From: Hyphomicrobiales bacterium
Lineage (GTDB): Bacteria; Pseudomonadota; Alphaproteobacteria; Rhizobiales; Xanthobacteraceae
DNA length: 64,000 bases
Direction of reading: 5' to 3'
Assembly: GCA_009377755.1 (NCBI GenBank)
Contig: WHTM01000016.1
Location: forward strand, 35,651-99,650
The translations under genes and the position numbers were made by a program. Every line of letters begins with the position of its first letter. The stretch's first letter is position 1. Shown here piece by piece: positions 8,490 to 16,993 of the stretch. The notes beneath the pieces were generated by a model. That model was not told where the DNA came from. It worked only from the letters and a program-made list of their open reading frames with translations, and made no database searches.

Positions 8490-8989
8490 GTCAGCACCTC
8501 CCCGAACCGGACGGCATGGCCGATGCCGAGCGCCTTGCCGTCGATCAGCACGAAGGCGACGCGGGCCGGTTCGCTGCTGCGATTCGCCCAGGCGTGGTTG
8601 GTGCCGCGCTGCACCAGGACATCGCCGGCTTTCAGCATCACGGTCGAGTCATCCATGTCCATCTCGATCGTGCCGGAAAGCACGATCACATAGTCGATCG
8701 ATTCGGTACGGTGCATCACAACCTTGTTGCCCGGGGAAAAATCGATTACCGCGAACCGCGAGCCGTTCGGCGGCGGCTGGGGGCCGAGCTTGCGCGCGCC
8801 CATGTCTTCGATCGCCCCGCCGGCGGCGATGTTGGCCGGAGTCTCGGTGGTGCACCAGAGCAGCGTCGTCTTTAGCCCGGGCATTGGGGTTCGCGCATTC
8901 CCGGCCGGCCCGTCGATCAGGACCTTGGCGACGTTGGACTGGTCATGACCGGTGATGACGCGGCGGACTGGGGAAAGACTTTCTGCCAT
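8486..8989 (-). CDS. Cupin-domain protein
   Basis: Single-domain cupin of 167 residues. The double-stranded beta-helix core is FSPGNKVVMHRTESIDYVIV (first cupin motif, with His and Glu metal-ligand candidates) and GDVLVQRGTNHAWANRS (second motif, with His). The ATG at 8989 is preceded by GAGAACCTCC on the coding strand, a weak ribosome-binding site. It is convergent to the TRAP operon and divergent from the HpaH-like gene. Cupins of this type occur in many aromatic-catabolic clusters; some are regulators or isomerases, and the role here is unknown. Confidence 0.85.
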   Translation of the reverse strand: MAESLSPVRRVITGHDQSNVAKVLIDGPAGNARTPMPGLKTTLLWCTTETPANIAAGGAIEDMGARKLGPQPPPNGSRFAVIDFSPGNKVVMHRTESIDYVIVLSGTIEMDMDDSTVMLKAGDVLVQRGTNHAWANRSSEPARVAFVLIDGKALGIGHAVRFGEVLT

Positions 8990-9085
8990 GGAGGTTCTCC
9001 CTGAGACACAACCTTGCGGACGCTTGATCGGCTCCGCGTCGTGGCGCAAGCTCATGCAAATCCCGTTGGGAGGAAAGCAAATCCC

Positions 9086-10300
9086 ATGAGTGCCGTCGAG
9101 ATGCGGTCGCCCGCCGCGGCAAAGGGCCAGATTCCAACCGGCGACGAATTGGTGGCGCGTGCGCGCGCGCTGGCGCCGAAGCTGCGCGAACGGGCGGTGC
9201 GCGCCGAGCGAGAACGCAACATCCCGCTGGAAACAGTACAGGAATACATCGATGCGGGAATGCTGCGCACTTTGATGCCGCGGCGCTGGGGCGGCTACGA
9301 GCACGACCACGAGGTCGAGTTCAACATCGCGATCGAGCTCGGGCGCTCGACCTGCGGCTCCTCGGCATGGTGTCTTAACTACCTGAGCGACCACGCGTGC
9401 ATCCTCGCGCACTTTCCCGACGAGGCGCAGCACGATGTCTGGGGCGACGGTCCGGACGTCTGCATCGCGACATCCGCCGCGCCCACCGGCAAGGCGGAGG
9501 TTGCACCCGGCGGCTACCGGCTCAACGGCAAGTGGTCGTGGTGCAGCGGCATTCGCCACTCGCCGTGGATCATGATCGGCGGGCTGGTGCACCGCGAAGG
9601 CGATCACCATCCGGACATGCGGCTCATGGCGGTGCCGACCTCCGAGCTCGCGATTCTCGACACATGGCATTGCGCCGGCTTGCGCGGCACTGGATCGAAC
9701 ACCGTGCAAGCCGACAATGTCTTCGTGCCCGAACACCGCAGCGTGTCGTTCAGCACGTTGCGGGATGCACACTCGCCCGGCTCCAAACTCAACACCAATC
9801 CGATCTACCGGACGCCGTTCATCGCGGTCCACACCTACGCGCTGCTCGGCCCGGCGCTCGGCCTGGCGCGTGGCGCCTACGAGGAATTCGTGCAGTGGAC
9901 CCGGCAGCGCTACCTCACCTACACGGCGCTCGCCATCGCCCAGCACGTGCCGGTGCAGATCAAGGTCGCCGAGATCGGCGCCGAGATCGACGCCGCCGAG
10001 CTGCTGGCGCGCCGCTGCCTCGCCACCGCGCGACACGACTACACCGGCATGACGAAGGAGACGCGGACGCTGCTGCGGCGCGATTTCACTTACGCCATGA
10101 AGATGCTGGTCGACGCCATGGAGGCGCTGGTCAAGATCAGCGGATCGAGCGGACTGCTGGACGACAATCCAGTGCAGCGGTGTTGGCGCGACGTGCATGC
10201 GATCGGCTCGCATGTGGTGATGAACTGGGACGTTCCGGCGGAGAATTACGGACGCATGCAATTCGGCCTCGGGCTGAACGAGGCGTATCCGATGTTTTAA
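9086..10300 (+). CDS. Acyl-CoA dehydrogenase-fold flavin monooxygenase (HpaH-like)
   Basis: 404-residue protein of the acyl-CoA dehydrogenase fold, in the group that holds two-component flavin hydroxylases such as 4-hydroxyphenylacetate 3-hydroxylase large subunits, DszC and HsaA. Supporting segments are LMPRRWGGYE, GRSTCGSSAWCLNYLSDH, the central barrel WSWCSGIRHSPWIMIGG, and GLRGTGSNTVQADNVFVPEHR. The C-terminal helical domain ends AENYGRMQFGLGL. No catalytic Glu of true acyl-CoA dehydrogenases can be assigned. Start at 9086 follows GGGAGG at 9068-9073; the upstream frame is noncoding in character. It needs a separate flavin reductase, not present in the window. Confidence 0.8.
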   Translation: MSAVEMRSPAAAKGQIPTGDELVARARALAPKLRERAVRAERERNIPLETVQEYIDAGMLRTLMPRRWGGYEHDHEVEFNIAIELGRSTCGSSAWCLNYLSDHACILAHFPDEAQHDVWGDGPDVCIATSAAPTGKAEVAPGGYRLNGKWSWCSGIRHSPWIMIGGLVHREGDHHPDMRLMAVPTSELAILDTWHCAGLRGTGSNTVQADNVFVPEHRSVSFSTLRDAHSPGSKLNTNPIYRTPFIAVHTYALLGPALGLARGAYEEFVQWTRQRYLTYTALAIAQHVPVQIKVAEIGAEIDAAELLARRCLATARHDYTGMTKETRTLLRRDFTYAMKMLVDAMEALVKISGSSGLLDDNPVQRCWRDVHAIGSHVVMNWDVPAENYGRMQFGLGLNEAYPMF

Positions 10301-10320
10301 CCTCTCCGATTGCCGCGGTT

Positions 10321-10422
10321 GTCATCCCGGCCGAGTGCGAAGCACGAGAGCCGGGACCCGTGTGTCCACTGGGATACATGGGTCCCGGGTCTCGCTTACT
10401 TCGTTCGCTCGCCCGGGATGAC
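10321..10422. repeat. REP-like palindrome (tcatcccgg family)
   Basis: Long imperfect palindrome starting gtcatcccggccgag and ending ctcgcccgggatgac, with inner arms gagccgggacccgtg / catgggtcccgggtctcgc. Other copies are at 28451-28611, 43960-44085, 59641-59776 and 61203-61305. Such extragenic palindromes are common in Bradyrhizobium-type genomes. It lies between convergent genes. Confidence 0.8.
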
Positions 10423-10468
10423 ATCTGATTTGGGTCCGGGATGACAGCGGAAAGGCTTGCGACAGCTT

Positions 10469-11368
10469 CTACTTCGGCGCGTCCTTCGCATATTGCCCTT
10501 TATACCAATCCAAGATTTCGCCGCCGGTCGTGACCCACACCTCCTGCCGCGAGCGAATGTGCGCCAGCGCCTTGTCGAAATACTTGCTGCGGTGCGGATG
10601 ACCGATCAGGAACGGGTGCAGGCAGATCGACATCACGCGCCCGGTCTTGGCACCGTCCTCGTACAGCACGTCGAACTGGTCGCAGATCATCTGCCCGAAC
10701 CGCTCCGGGCTCTGGTGCAGGCCGATCAGTGCCGGAATGTCATTGAGTTCCGTCGAGTACGGCATCGAATGCATCGAGCCGGTCTTCACCCGCATCGGAT
10801 AGGGTTGATCGTCGTTGACCCAGTCGCCCACATACTCGATGCCGTTCTCCGCCAGGATGTCGAGCGTCCGAATGGTCTCGCTCAGGGCCGGCCCGAGCCA
10901 GCCGCGCGGCGCCTTGCCGACGCTCGCCGCGATGGCCTTGACGACGTCCTCGATGAGCGCGCGCTCCTCGGCCTCCGGCTGCTCACTGATCAGGACGGAG
11001 TTGGTCTGCCCGTGCCCCATCCATTCCCAGCCGAGCTGCTTGCCGGCTTCGATGATGCGCGGATAGTGGTGACAGACGTCGGAGTTGAGCGCCACCGTGC
11101 CCTTGATGCCGTGTTTCTCCATCACGTCCATCATGCGCCAGATGCCGACCCGGACCCCGTAGTCGCGCCAGGAATAATTGAGCACGTCGGGGATGCGCGT
11201 ATTGCGCTCGACCGACGTCGCGGGCCGATCGAAGTAAAAGTGCTCGATGTTGGGAATGACCCAGACAGCGACGCGCGCGCCATTGGGCCAGCGCAACGGC
11301 GGACGATCAACGATCGCGGAATAGGGGAAGCGGCCATGCTCGCGCGGAACCGGTGTGGATTGTGACAT
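10469..11368 (-). CDS. Polysaccharide-deacetylase-fold protein, PuuE/allantoinase-like
   Basis: 299-residue NodB-homology protein. NIEHFYFDRP near the N-terminus, the metal-site segment VALNSDVCHHYPRIIEAG (Asp and His pair), EWMGHGQTNS, and CLHPFLIGHPHR resemble the group that includes PuuE-type allantoinase, and not exported chitin-type deacetylases; no signal peptide is seen. These enzymes hydrolyse C-N bonds in cyclic amides or deacylate substrates. It is the last gene of a minus-strand set with an isochorismatase-like amidase and a RutA-like monooxygenase, which favours a catabolic ring-opening or amide-hydrolysis role. Substrate unknown. Confidence 0.78.
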   Translation of the reverse strand: MSQSTPVPREHGRFPYSAIVDRPPLRWPNGARVAVWVIPNIEHFYFDRPATSVERNTRIPDVLNYSWRDYGVRVGIWRMMDVMEKHGIKGTVALNSDVCHHYPRIIEAGKQLGWEWMGHGQTNSVLISEQPEAEERALIEDVVKAIAASVGKAPRGWLGPALSETIRTLDILAENGIEYVGDWVNDDQPYPMRVKTGSMHSMPYSTELNDIPALIGLHQSPERFGQMICDQFDVLYEDGAKTGRVMSICLHPFLIGHPHRSKYFDKALAHIRSRQEVWVTTGGEILDWYKGQYAKDAPK

Positions 11369-11403
11369 GAATCTCTCCTTCGTGGGCCTGAGAGCTCAAC
11401 CAC

Positions 11404-11490
11404 GTGTCCCGGGCGCAGCGCAGCGTGAAACGGCGCGCTGCAGAACCGGGACCCCGGTTTCTCGCAGCAAAACCAAACCGGGGCCCCACT
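11404..11490. repeat. REP-like palindrome (gtgtcccgggcgca family)
   Basis: Palindromic extragenic repeat with segments gtgtcccgggcgcagcgcag, gcgctgcagaaccgggac and aaccggggcccc. A related copy is at 46836-46965. It separates the deacetylase and isochorismatase genes. Confidence 0.65.
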
Positions 11491-11493
11491 AAA

Positions 11494-12159
11494 CTAGCCA
11501 GCCGGCGGCGCGTTGTGGCCTATGGTGCGCAGATATTGCAGCGTCTCGTCGAGCGAGACGACATCGGCATATTTGGCGTTGAGGTCGAACAGGCTCTGCG
11601 CGTGCGCGGCCTCCGAGCGGTCGCCGACCGCCTCGCGCACCACCATGGGGCGCAACCCGGTCTGCACCGCATCCACCGCCGTCGCTCGAACGCAGCCACT
11701 GGTGGTGCAACCGGCGATGATCAGCGTGTCGACACCGCTGGTCAAAAGCCGCGGCACCAGATCGGTGCCGAAGAAGCAAGAGGCATACTTCTTCACCAGC
11801 AGGCTGTCGCCTGGGCGGAAGTCCATCCGCGCGTCGAGCTCCACCGCTGGCGTACCGGCCTTCAGACTCTTGGTGCCGCTGTGCTTGAGCACCCAGATGC
11901 CGGCGTCCTTGAAGTCGGTGTCATGATACATGACGGTCGAGAAGATCACCGGCACGTTGCGCTCGTGGGCGATGTCGATCAGCGGCTTCATGGCCGCGAT
12001 CTGCGGTTCGAGATCGGCGCCGAGCGGCATGTTCCGGTCGGTGAAGGCGTTGATCATGTCGATGACGATCAAGGCCGGCCGTGCGCCGAAGCCGATCTTG
12101 AGGCCGAAGCCGCGCTGCCGGAAGAATTCCTCATCGTCCTTGCCGCTCGTCTGTGCCAT
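11494..12159 (-). CDS. Isochorismatase-family amidohydrolase
   Basis: 221-residue cysteine hydrolase. The triad is Asp34 (VIDMINAF), Lys124 (VKKYASCFF) and Cys156 (AGCTTSGCVRATA). The family includes N-carbamoylsarcosine amidase, ureidoacrylate amidohydrolase RutB, nicotinamidase and maleamate amidase; it cleaves amide or carbamoyl C-N bonds. The start at 12159 is chosen because GGGAG lies 7-8 bases upstream; an in-frame ATG at 12174 contains that same ribosome-binding site. Upstream (45 bases) is the RutA-like gene, so the pair mirrors RutA-RutB chemistry in which a flavoenzyme opens a ring and a cysteine hydrolase removes the carbamoyl or amide group. Confidence 0.87.
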   Translation of the reverse strand: MAQTSGKDDEEFFRQRGFGLKIGFGARPALIVIDMINAFTDRNMPLGADLEPQIAAMKPLIDIAHERNVPVIFSTVMYHDTDFKDAGIWVLKHSGTKSLKAGTPAVELDARMDFRPGDSLLVKKYASCFFGTDLVPRLLTSGVDTLIIAGCTTSGCVRATAVDAVQTGLRPMVVREAVGDRSEAAHAQSLFDLNAKYADVVSLDETLQYLRTIGHNAPPAG

Positions 12160-12204
12160 TTTGTTATCTCCCATCGATCAGCGGGGGGTGAGACCGAAGC
12201 GGGC

Positions 12205-13347
12205 TTAGCGCATGTCGCGCAGACCCGATTGCTTGAGCAGCGGATAGGTCACGTCGCGGAACTGCTTCATGCCGTCGAGATAGCGCGGCCAGGACAAAAG
12301 CACGCCGTCGAGGCCCATGCGCGACAGGGTGTGCAGCCCGTCGACGATCTGGTCCTTGGTTCCGATCAGCGGATAACCGCCCCATCCGGCGATGAAGTGC
12401 GACTTCAAGCCTTCCAAGACACCCGACGGAAAGGTCTTGGCGTTGATGCCGATTGTGTCCAGCACATTGGTGGCCGCGCCCCAGTCGCCCTTCTCGTTGA
12501 CGTAATAGTCGTGGAACTCCTTTGCCTCCTGCTCGGTCTCGCCCTGCACGACGCAGGCCAGCGTCCAAACGCGAATCTCGCGGCCGTACTCCTCGCGCGC
12601 CAGGTTGCGATAACTGTCGACGTGCGCCTTGAAGGCGTCGAACTCGAACGAGCGCGGGCCGAGATAGACCATGTCGCAATTCTTGCAGGCGAAGTGGCGG
12701 CCGCGGTCTGACCCGCCCGCATTCATCAGGGCGGGATAGGGCTTCTGGATCGGCTTCGGCTGCAGATATCCCTTCTGGATCTTGTAGTACCTGCCTTCGT
12801 GGTCGAATTCCTCGTCCTCGGTCCAGAGCCGCTTGACGATCTCCAGCCATTCCTCCGCCATGTCGTAGCGGTCGTCGTGCGGCAGCAGCTCCGTGCCGAA
12901 CATATCGATCTCCGGCTTGTTCCAGCCGCAGACGATGTTGAGCGTGTAGCGGCCGCTGGAGATGTGGTCGATCACGGTGGATTGCTTGGCCGCGATGATC
13001 GGATGGTTGAGGGAGACATGTGAGGTTGAGGTGATGCCGGAATAGCCGGTGGACGCGCCGAGACCGGCCGCCCAGGTGTAGGTCTCGAAGCCCGGACCCT
13101 GCGGATTGACCTTGCCGCCAAAGCCGCGCCAGCGCGCGACCGGCACGATCGCCTCGAACTCCATCTCATCGGCGTACTTGGCGAGCTGCAGGGTGTTCGG
13201 CCAGGTGATCTCGAGGCGCCCATCGAGATCCGACATGACGCAGCCGCTGTCGAGATTGGTCTGGAAGGTGCCGAGCTTCAGCCTGCGATTATTGAAGGCC
13301 GGATTGCTCTCCCGCCGATCGGCGGCCATTTTCGATTTGACCATCAT
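12205..13347 (-). CDS. LLM-class flavin monooxygenase, RutA/SsuD-like
   Basis: 380-residue luciferase-like monooxygenase. LKLGTFQTNLDSGCVMS, MEFEAIVPVARWRGFGG, TSTSHVSLNHPIIAAKQ, SSGRYTLNIVCGWN and NAGGSDRGRHFACKN match the RutA/alkanesulfonate-monooxygenase group, in which FMN-oxide chemistry cleaves N-C or S-C bonds. The ATG at 13347 (with a second ATG at 13344 and a third at 13329) follows GGGAGG about 10 bases upstream. It leads the isochorismatase and deacetylase genes in one direction. Needs an FMN reductase that is not nearby. RutA itself is possible but no rutC-G genes are present, so a different N-heterocycle is likely. Confidence 0.83.
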   Translation of the reverse strand: MMVKSKMAADRRESNPAFNNRRLKLGTFQTNLDSGCVMSDLDGRLEITWPNTLQLAKYADEMEFEAIVPVARWRGFGGKVNPQGPGFETYTWAAGLGASTGYSGITSTSHVSLNHPIIAAKQSTVIDHISSGRYTLNIVCGWNKPEIDMFGTELLPHDDRYDMAEEWLEIVKRLWTEDEEFDHEGRYYKIQKGYLQPKPIQKPYPALMNAGGSDRGRHFACKNCDMVYLGPRSFEFDAFKAHVDSYRNLAREEYGREIRVWTLACVVQGETEQEAKEFHDYYVNEKGDWGAATNVLDTIGINAKTFPSGVLEGLKSHFIAGWGGYPLIGTKDQIVDGLHTLSRMGLDGVLLSWPRYLDGMKQFRDVTYPLLKQSGLRDMR

Positions 13348-13482
13348 GATGCCCTTCCCTCCCCGTTATCCTCCGACAAACGCTACCACACCCTGTGCGC
13401 GAGCCTCCATTGACATGGATCAAGACCGCCGCTGAGACAATTGGCTGTCTGCTGAGGGCGGGCGAGGCGTGGTCGTCGATGC

Positions 13483-13556
13483 CGAGTGTCCCGAATTCGG
13501 AAGTTCGCTCCGGAGCAAGCCGAGCACTCAAGGGAACTTCCGAATCGCGGCACTAA
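13483..13556. repeat. CTAG-type hairpin element, solo copy (E7)
   Basis: Palindrome running from cgagtgtcccgaattcgg to ccgaatcgcggcactaa, with the family core gaagttcg / ggaacttc and the loop gctccggagc. The loop and right arm match element E6 of the array at 17413-17479. It ends 1 base before the stop codon of the minus-strand Bug-type gene, so it sits in that gene's 3' untranslated region. Confidence 0.75.
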
Positions 13557-13557
13557 T

Positions 13558-14541
13558 TTAGTTGACGGTGGCTCCGGATTTCCTCACGACATCGCCCCAA
13601 CGGACGATCTCCGATTTGACAAACGCCTGAAGTTCAGCCGGTGATCCGGTGTCCGCCGGGACCAGGCCGATCTTGTTGATCTGGTCGCGGGTCGCGGGCA
13701 TCGCCATGACGGCCTTGAGCTCCGCATGCAGCTTGTCGACGATCGGCTTCGGCGTACTCGCAGGCGCGACCACCATCTGCCAGGCCGAGGCCTCAAAGCC
13801 CGGAACGCCAAGTTCTGCGATCGGCCTGATGCCGGGTGCGGCCGGCGCCGCGGTCTTGGTCGTCACCCCGAGCGCGCGCACCTTCCCCTGCTGGATCAAG
13901 GGCAACGATGAGGCGAAATCCGTCATCATTACCTGCAACCGGCCGCCCATGAGGTCTGCCAGTCCCGCCACCGCCGCTTTGTAGGGCACGTGCACCATGC
14001 GAATGCCAGTCATGCTGCTGAACAGTTCCGCATAGAGATGGAACGGCGTGCCCGGTCCGGTCGAGCCGTAAGAGAACGCGCCGGGCTTTTCCTTGGCAAG
14101 CTTGATGAATTCTGGCACCGAGCGCGCCGGCAACTCGTTGTTGAGGACCAGCACGAACGGCACGGTGGCGATCAGCGCCAGCGGCGTGAAGTCGGTCGCC
14201 GGGTCATAGGGCAGCTTCTTATGCAGCGTCGCGTTGATGGCGAGCGGCGTGCTCGTGCCCATCAGCAGCGTGTACCCGTCCGGCTTGGACTGGACCACGG
14301 CCCTGGCGGCGATGATCGTACCGGCGCCCGGCCGGTTTTCCACGACGAAGGTCTTGCCCATTCGTTCCGACAGCCTCGCGGCAAGGATTCGTGCGAGCAG
14401 GTCGGTTCCCGCACCTGGGCCGGTCGGCACGATGATTGTGACGTTGCGGGTCGGATACTTCTGTGCTTGCGCGGTTGTGGGCCATATCCCGCCCAGGATG
14501 GCAATTCCGACCATGCCCAACAGCGCCAGTACGAACTTCAT
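13558..14541 (-). CDS. Bug/TctC-family tripartite tricarboxylate receptor
   Basis: Periplasmic binding protein of 327 residues. A signal peptide ends near WPTTAQAQK. YPTRNVTIIVPTGPGAGTD, VVENRPGAGT and KPDGYTLLMG are Bug-family signatures; the first two loops bind a carboxylate ligand through water-mediated contacts in known structures. Start at 14541 follows GGAGGG with a 5-base gap; a TTG start 12 bases earlier would place the ribosome-binding site inside the gene. It lies upstream of and in the same direction as the RutA-like set, with 210 bases between. No TctA/TctB membrane genes are in the window, typical of orphan Bug proteins. Confidence 0.9.
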   Translation of the reverse strand: MKFVLALLGMVGIAILGGIWPTTAQAQKYPTRNVTIIVPTGPGAGTDLLARILAARLSERMGKTFVVENRPGAGTIIAARAVVQSKPDGYTLLMGTSTPLAINATLHKKLPYDPATDFTPLALIATVPFVLVLNNELPARSVPEFIKLAKEKPGAFSYGSTGPGTPFHLYAELFSSMTGIRMVHVPYKAAVAGLADLMGGRLQVMMTDFASSLPLIQQGKVRALGVTTKTAAPAAPGIRPIAELGVPGFEASAWQMVVAPASTPKPIVDKLHAELKAVMAMPATRDQINKIGLVPADTGSPAELQAFVKSEIVRWGDVVRKSGATVN

Positions 14542-14725
14542 GTTACCCTCCAATCTCGCAGCGTCCGCAACGAAGCGCCGCGATGTCGCCCATTATCGAC
14601 TCTCGATTGGCAAGGTGTCCATGCTGGGACGGCATGGGCGTGCCCTTGATCCCGCAGCCGTCTACGGCTTTGATCCGGAACGAGCAGGACACCAACACCA
14701 CAGCCTTGCCGCGCAGGAGCGCACC

Positions 14726-15898
14726 ATGATCACCAGTCGCGATCGAATCCTGACGACCCATGTCGGCAGCTTGCCGCGCAACGAGAAGCTGTCCGACCTC
14801 TTGATGGAGCAGGAAGAGGGCAGGAGCTATGATGCGAAGCTGCTCGCCGATGAGATGGACAAGGCGGTCCGCCACGTCGTGCAGCGGCAGGTGGCTTCCG
14901 GCATTGACATCGGCAACGACGGCGAGCAGTGCCGTATCGGTTTCCAGACCTACGTGCCGCAGCGCATGTCCGGCTTCGCCGGCGTGTCGAAGCGGCGGCG
15001 CGGCCGCGAGTTCGAGGAATTCCCCGAGCTGCTCGCCTACCTGATGCGCCGCTTCCCGCAGCAGACCAAGGGTCAGCACGCCGCGCCCGAGGCGCAGGCC
15101 GATGTCAAGTACCACGATCTCAAGCCGATCACCGATGAAACCACGCGCTTCAACAAGATCGCCGGCGAGCTCGGCGCGTTCTCCGAGCGCTTCATGACCG
15201 CAGCTTCGCCGGGAATCATTTCGACCACGATGCTTAACGCCTATTATGACTCGCACGACGCCTATCTCGACGCCATCGCGCGCGAGATGAGCAAGGAATA
15301 CCAGGCCGTGCACAAGGCCGGGCTGATCTTGCAGATCGACGCGCCCGACCTCGCGATGGACCGCACGATGATGTACCGCGATCTCTCGGACGCCGAATTC
15401 GTCAAGGCCTGCGAGCGCCACGTCGCCGCGATCAACAAAGGGATCGAAGGCATCCCGCGCGATCGCGTGCGGTTGCATCTCTGCTACGGCAACTGGGAAG
15501 GCCCGCACATTCACGATATCCCGCTGGAGAAGATCCTGCCCGCGCTCTACACCGCCAATGTCGGCGCGTTGTCGATCGAATTCTCCAACCCGCGCCACGC
15601 CCACGAATACGCCGCACTCAAGAGGCACAAGCTGCCGGACCACATGCTGCTGATCCCCGGCGTCGTGGAATCCACCTCGAACTTCGTCGAGCACCCGGAA
15701 GTCGTGGCCCGCCGGATCGAGGACGCGGTGGCCGCCGTCGGCGACCGCGAACGGGTGATCGCAAGCACCGATTGCGGCTTCGGCACCTTCACGCGGCGCG
15801 AATGGGTGGTGGAGCCGGTTGTGTGGCTGAAACTCCAGTCGATCCGGGACGGGGCCGACATCGCCTCGACCCGCCTCTGGGGCCGCAGCGCCGCCTGA
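14726..15898 (+). CDS. Cobalamin-independent methionine synthase-like protein (MetE C-terminal fold)
   Basis: 390-residue stand-alone relative of the MetE C-terminal barrel. TTHVGSLPRNEKL opens the fold. Zinc-site residues typical of MetE are visible: His251 and Cys253 (RLHLCYGN), an acidic residue in LSIEFSNPR (Glu285), and Cys350 (STDCGFGT). The full MetE N-terminal folate-binding half is absent, so it may use another methyl donor, such as a corrinoid or a small methylated compound. AGGAG at 14715-14719 fixes the ATG at 14726. It is divergent from the Bug gene and precedes the TAXI transporter genes. Family members of this size often sit in catabolic clusters and are poorly characterised. 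Confidence 0.8.
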   Translation: MITSRDRILTTHVGSLPRNEKLSDLLMEQEEGRSYDAKLLADEMDKAVRHVVQRQVASGIDIGNDGEQCRIGFQTYVPQRMSGFAGVSKRRRGREFEEFPELLAYLMRRFPQQTKGQHAAPEAQADVKYHDLKPITDETTRFNKIAGELGAFSERFMTAASPGIISTTMLNAYYDSHDAYLDAIAREMSKEYQAVHKAGLILQIDAPDLAMDRTMMYRDLSDAEFVKACERHVAAINKGIEGIPRDRVRLHLCYGNWEGPHIHDIPLEKILPALYTANVGALSIEFSNPRHAHEYAALKRHKLPDHMLLIPGVVESTSNFVEHPEVVARRIEDAVAAVGDRERVIASTDCGFGTFTRREWVVEPVVWLKLQSIRDGADIASTRLWGRSAA

Positions 15899-16036
15899 GC
15901 CGCGGAGGCCATGCAGTTTGGTCCCTTGCCGCCGCGTCGTTCTGTCCCATTCCGAGCGCCGCTCATGGACAGTCCGGCGCTGCGGTGGTTTACTTTGTTA
16001 CATAACGAACGACCAAAATCGCCCGGGAGGGGAACA

Positions 16037-16993
16037 GTGACGACGATGCGGTTGGCGGCGTTGGCCGCGGCTTCGGCAATCCTCGCCGGGACGGCGCAGG
16101 CTCAAACGGTCAGCATCGGTACCAGCCCTGTCGGTTCGCTCAACAACTCGCTTGGCAATGCACTCGGCAAGGTCGTCACGGACGTCGGGGGGTTGCGCGC
16201 GCGCGTTGTCCCGTTCGGCGGCGGCCAGCAGTTCCTGCCCCTCATCGACAAGCAGGAACTCGAAATGGCGATTCCAGCCTCGAATGACGCGGTGTTCGCC
16301 TATCGGGGAGAAGGCGACTTCAAGGGTAATCCGAGTCCGGGACTGAGGCTGCTCGGCGCGGTGTTCCCCTTTACCATCGGCTGGTATGTGAAAAAGGACT
16401 CCCCTTACAAAAGCCTGACCGAGCTCAAGGGCAAGAAGATCGCGGTCGGGTTCACCGCGAACTCGGCGCAACGCCGGGTTGTTCAGGCCACCATGGCCGC
16501 CTACGCCGTGAACGAGGCGGATTTCGACAGCGTGCCCGTGCCGCACGTGGTGCGCGGCGCCGACGACTTCATGCAGGGTAAGGTTGAGGCCTCTTTGTTC
16601 GCGGTCGGCGCGGGCAAGATGGCGGAGGTGAATGCCAAGGTGGCCGTCCGCTTCTTGAGTATCCCGAAGACGCCCGAGGCGCTCGCGGGCCTCCGCAAGT
16701 TCCTGCCAATCTCATACATTGCGGAGCTTAAGCCTGCGCCCGCCTTTGCCGGCGTGAACGAGCCAACCAATCTGCTGTTCGAGGACTATGTGGTCATCGC
16801 CGGCGCGCAGATGTCCGACGACAGCGCCTACAAGATCGCCCGGATCCTCTACGAATCGCAAGACAAGCTCGCCGCCATCGCCAAGACTTTCGAGCGCTAC
16901 AACAAGGCCGACCTAGCGAGCAACCGCGGCGTCCCGTATCATCCGGGCGCGATCAGGTATTACAAGGAAAAGGGCATCTGGAAAGGCAACTAG
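16037..16993 (+). CDS. TAXI-family TRAP solute-binding protein, copy 1
   Basis: 318-residue periplasmic receptor with signal peptide ending at GTAQAQ. TVSIGTSPVGSLNNSLGNALG, LRARVVPFGGGQQFLPLID and the C-terminal HPGAIRYYKEKGIWKGN identify the TAXI group. GTG at 16037 follows GGGAGGGG (16025-16032); an ATG at 16046 is the alternative. It is roughly 60 percent identical by eye to the protein at 17514-18473, so the pair arose by tandem duplication. Its TAG stop is embedded in the CTAG that opens hairpin element E1. A single fused permease gene downstream probably serves both receptors. Confidence 0.9.
   Translation: MTTMRLAALAAASAILAGTAQAQTVSIGTSPVGSLNNSLGNALGKVVTDVGGLRARVVPFGGGQQFLPLIDKQELEMAIPASNDAVFAYRGEGDFKGNPSPGLRLLGAVFPFTIGWYVKKDSPYKSLTELKGKKIAVGFTANSAQRRVVQATMAAYAVNEADFDSVPVPHVVRGADDFMQGKVEASLFAVGAGKMAEVNAKVAVRFLSIPKTPEALAGLRKFLPISYIAELKPAPAFAGVNEPTNLLFEDYVVIAGAQMSDDSAYKIARILYESQDKLAAIAKTFERYNKADLASNRGVPYHPGAIRYYKEKGIWKGN

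Noticed and set aside
8990..10261. Minus-strand open frame extending upstream of the cupin gene
   Set aside because: It is antisense to the HpaH-like gene; the ATG at 8989 fits the cupin family length.
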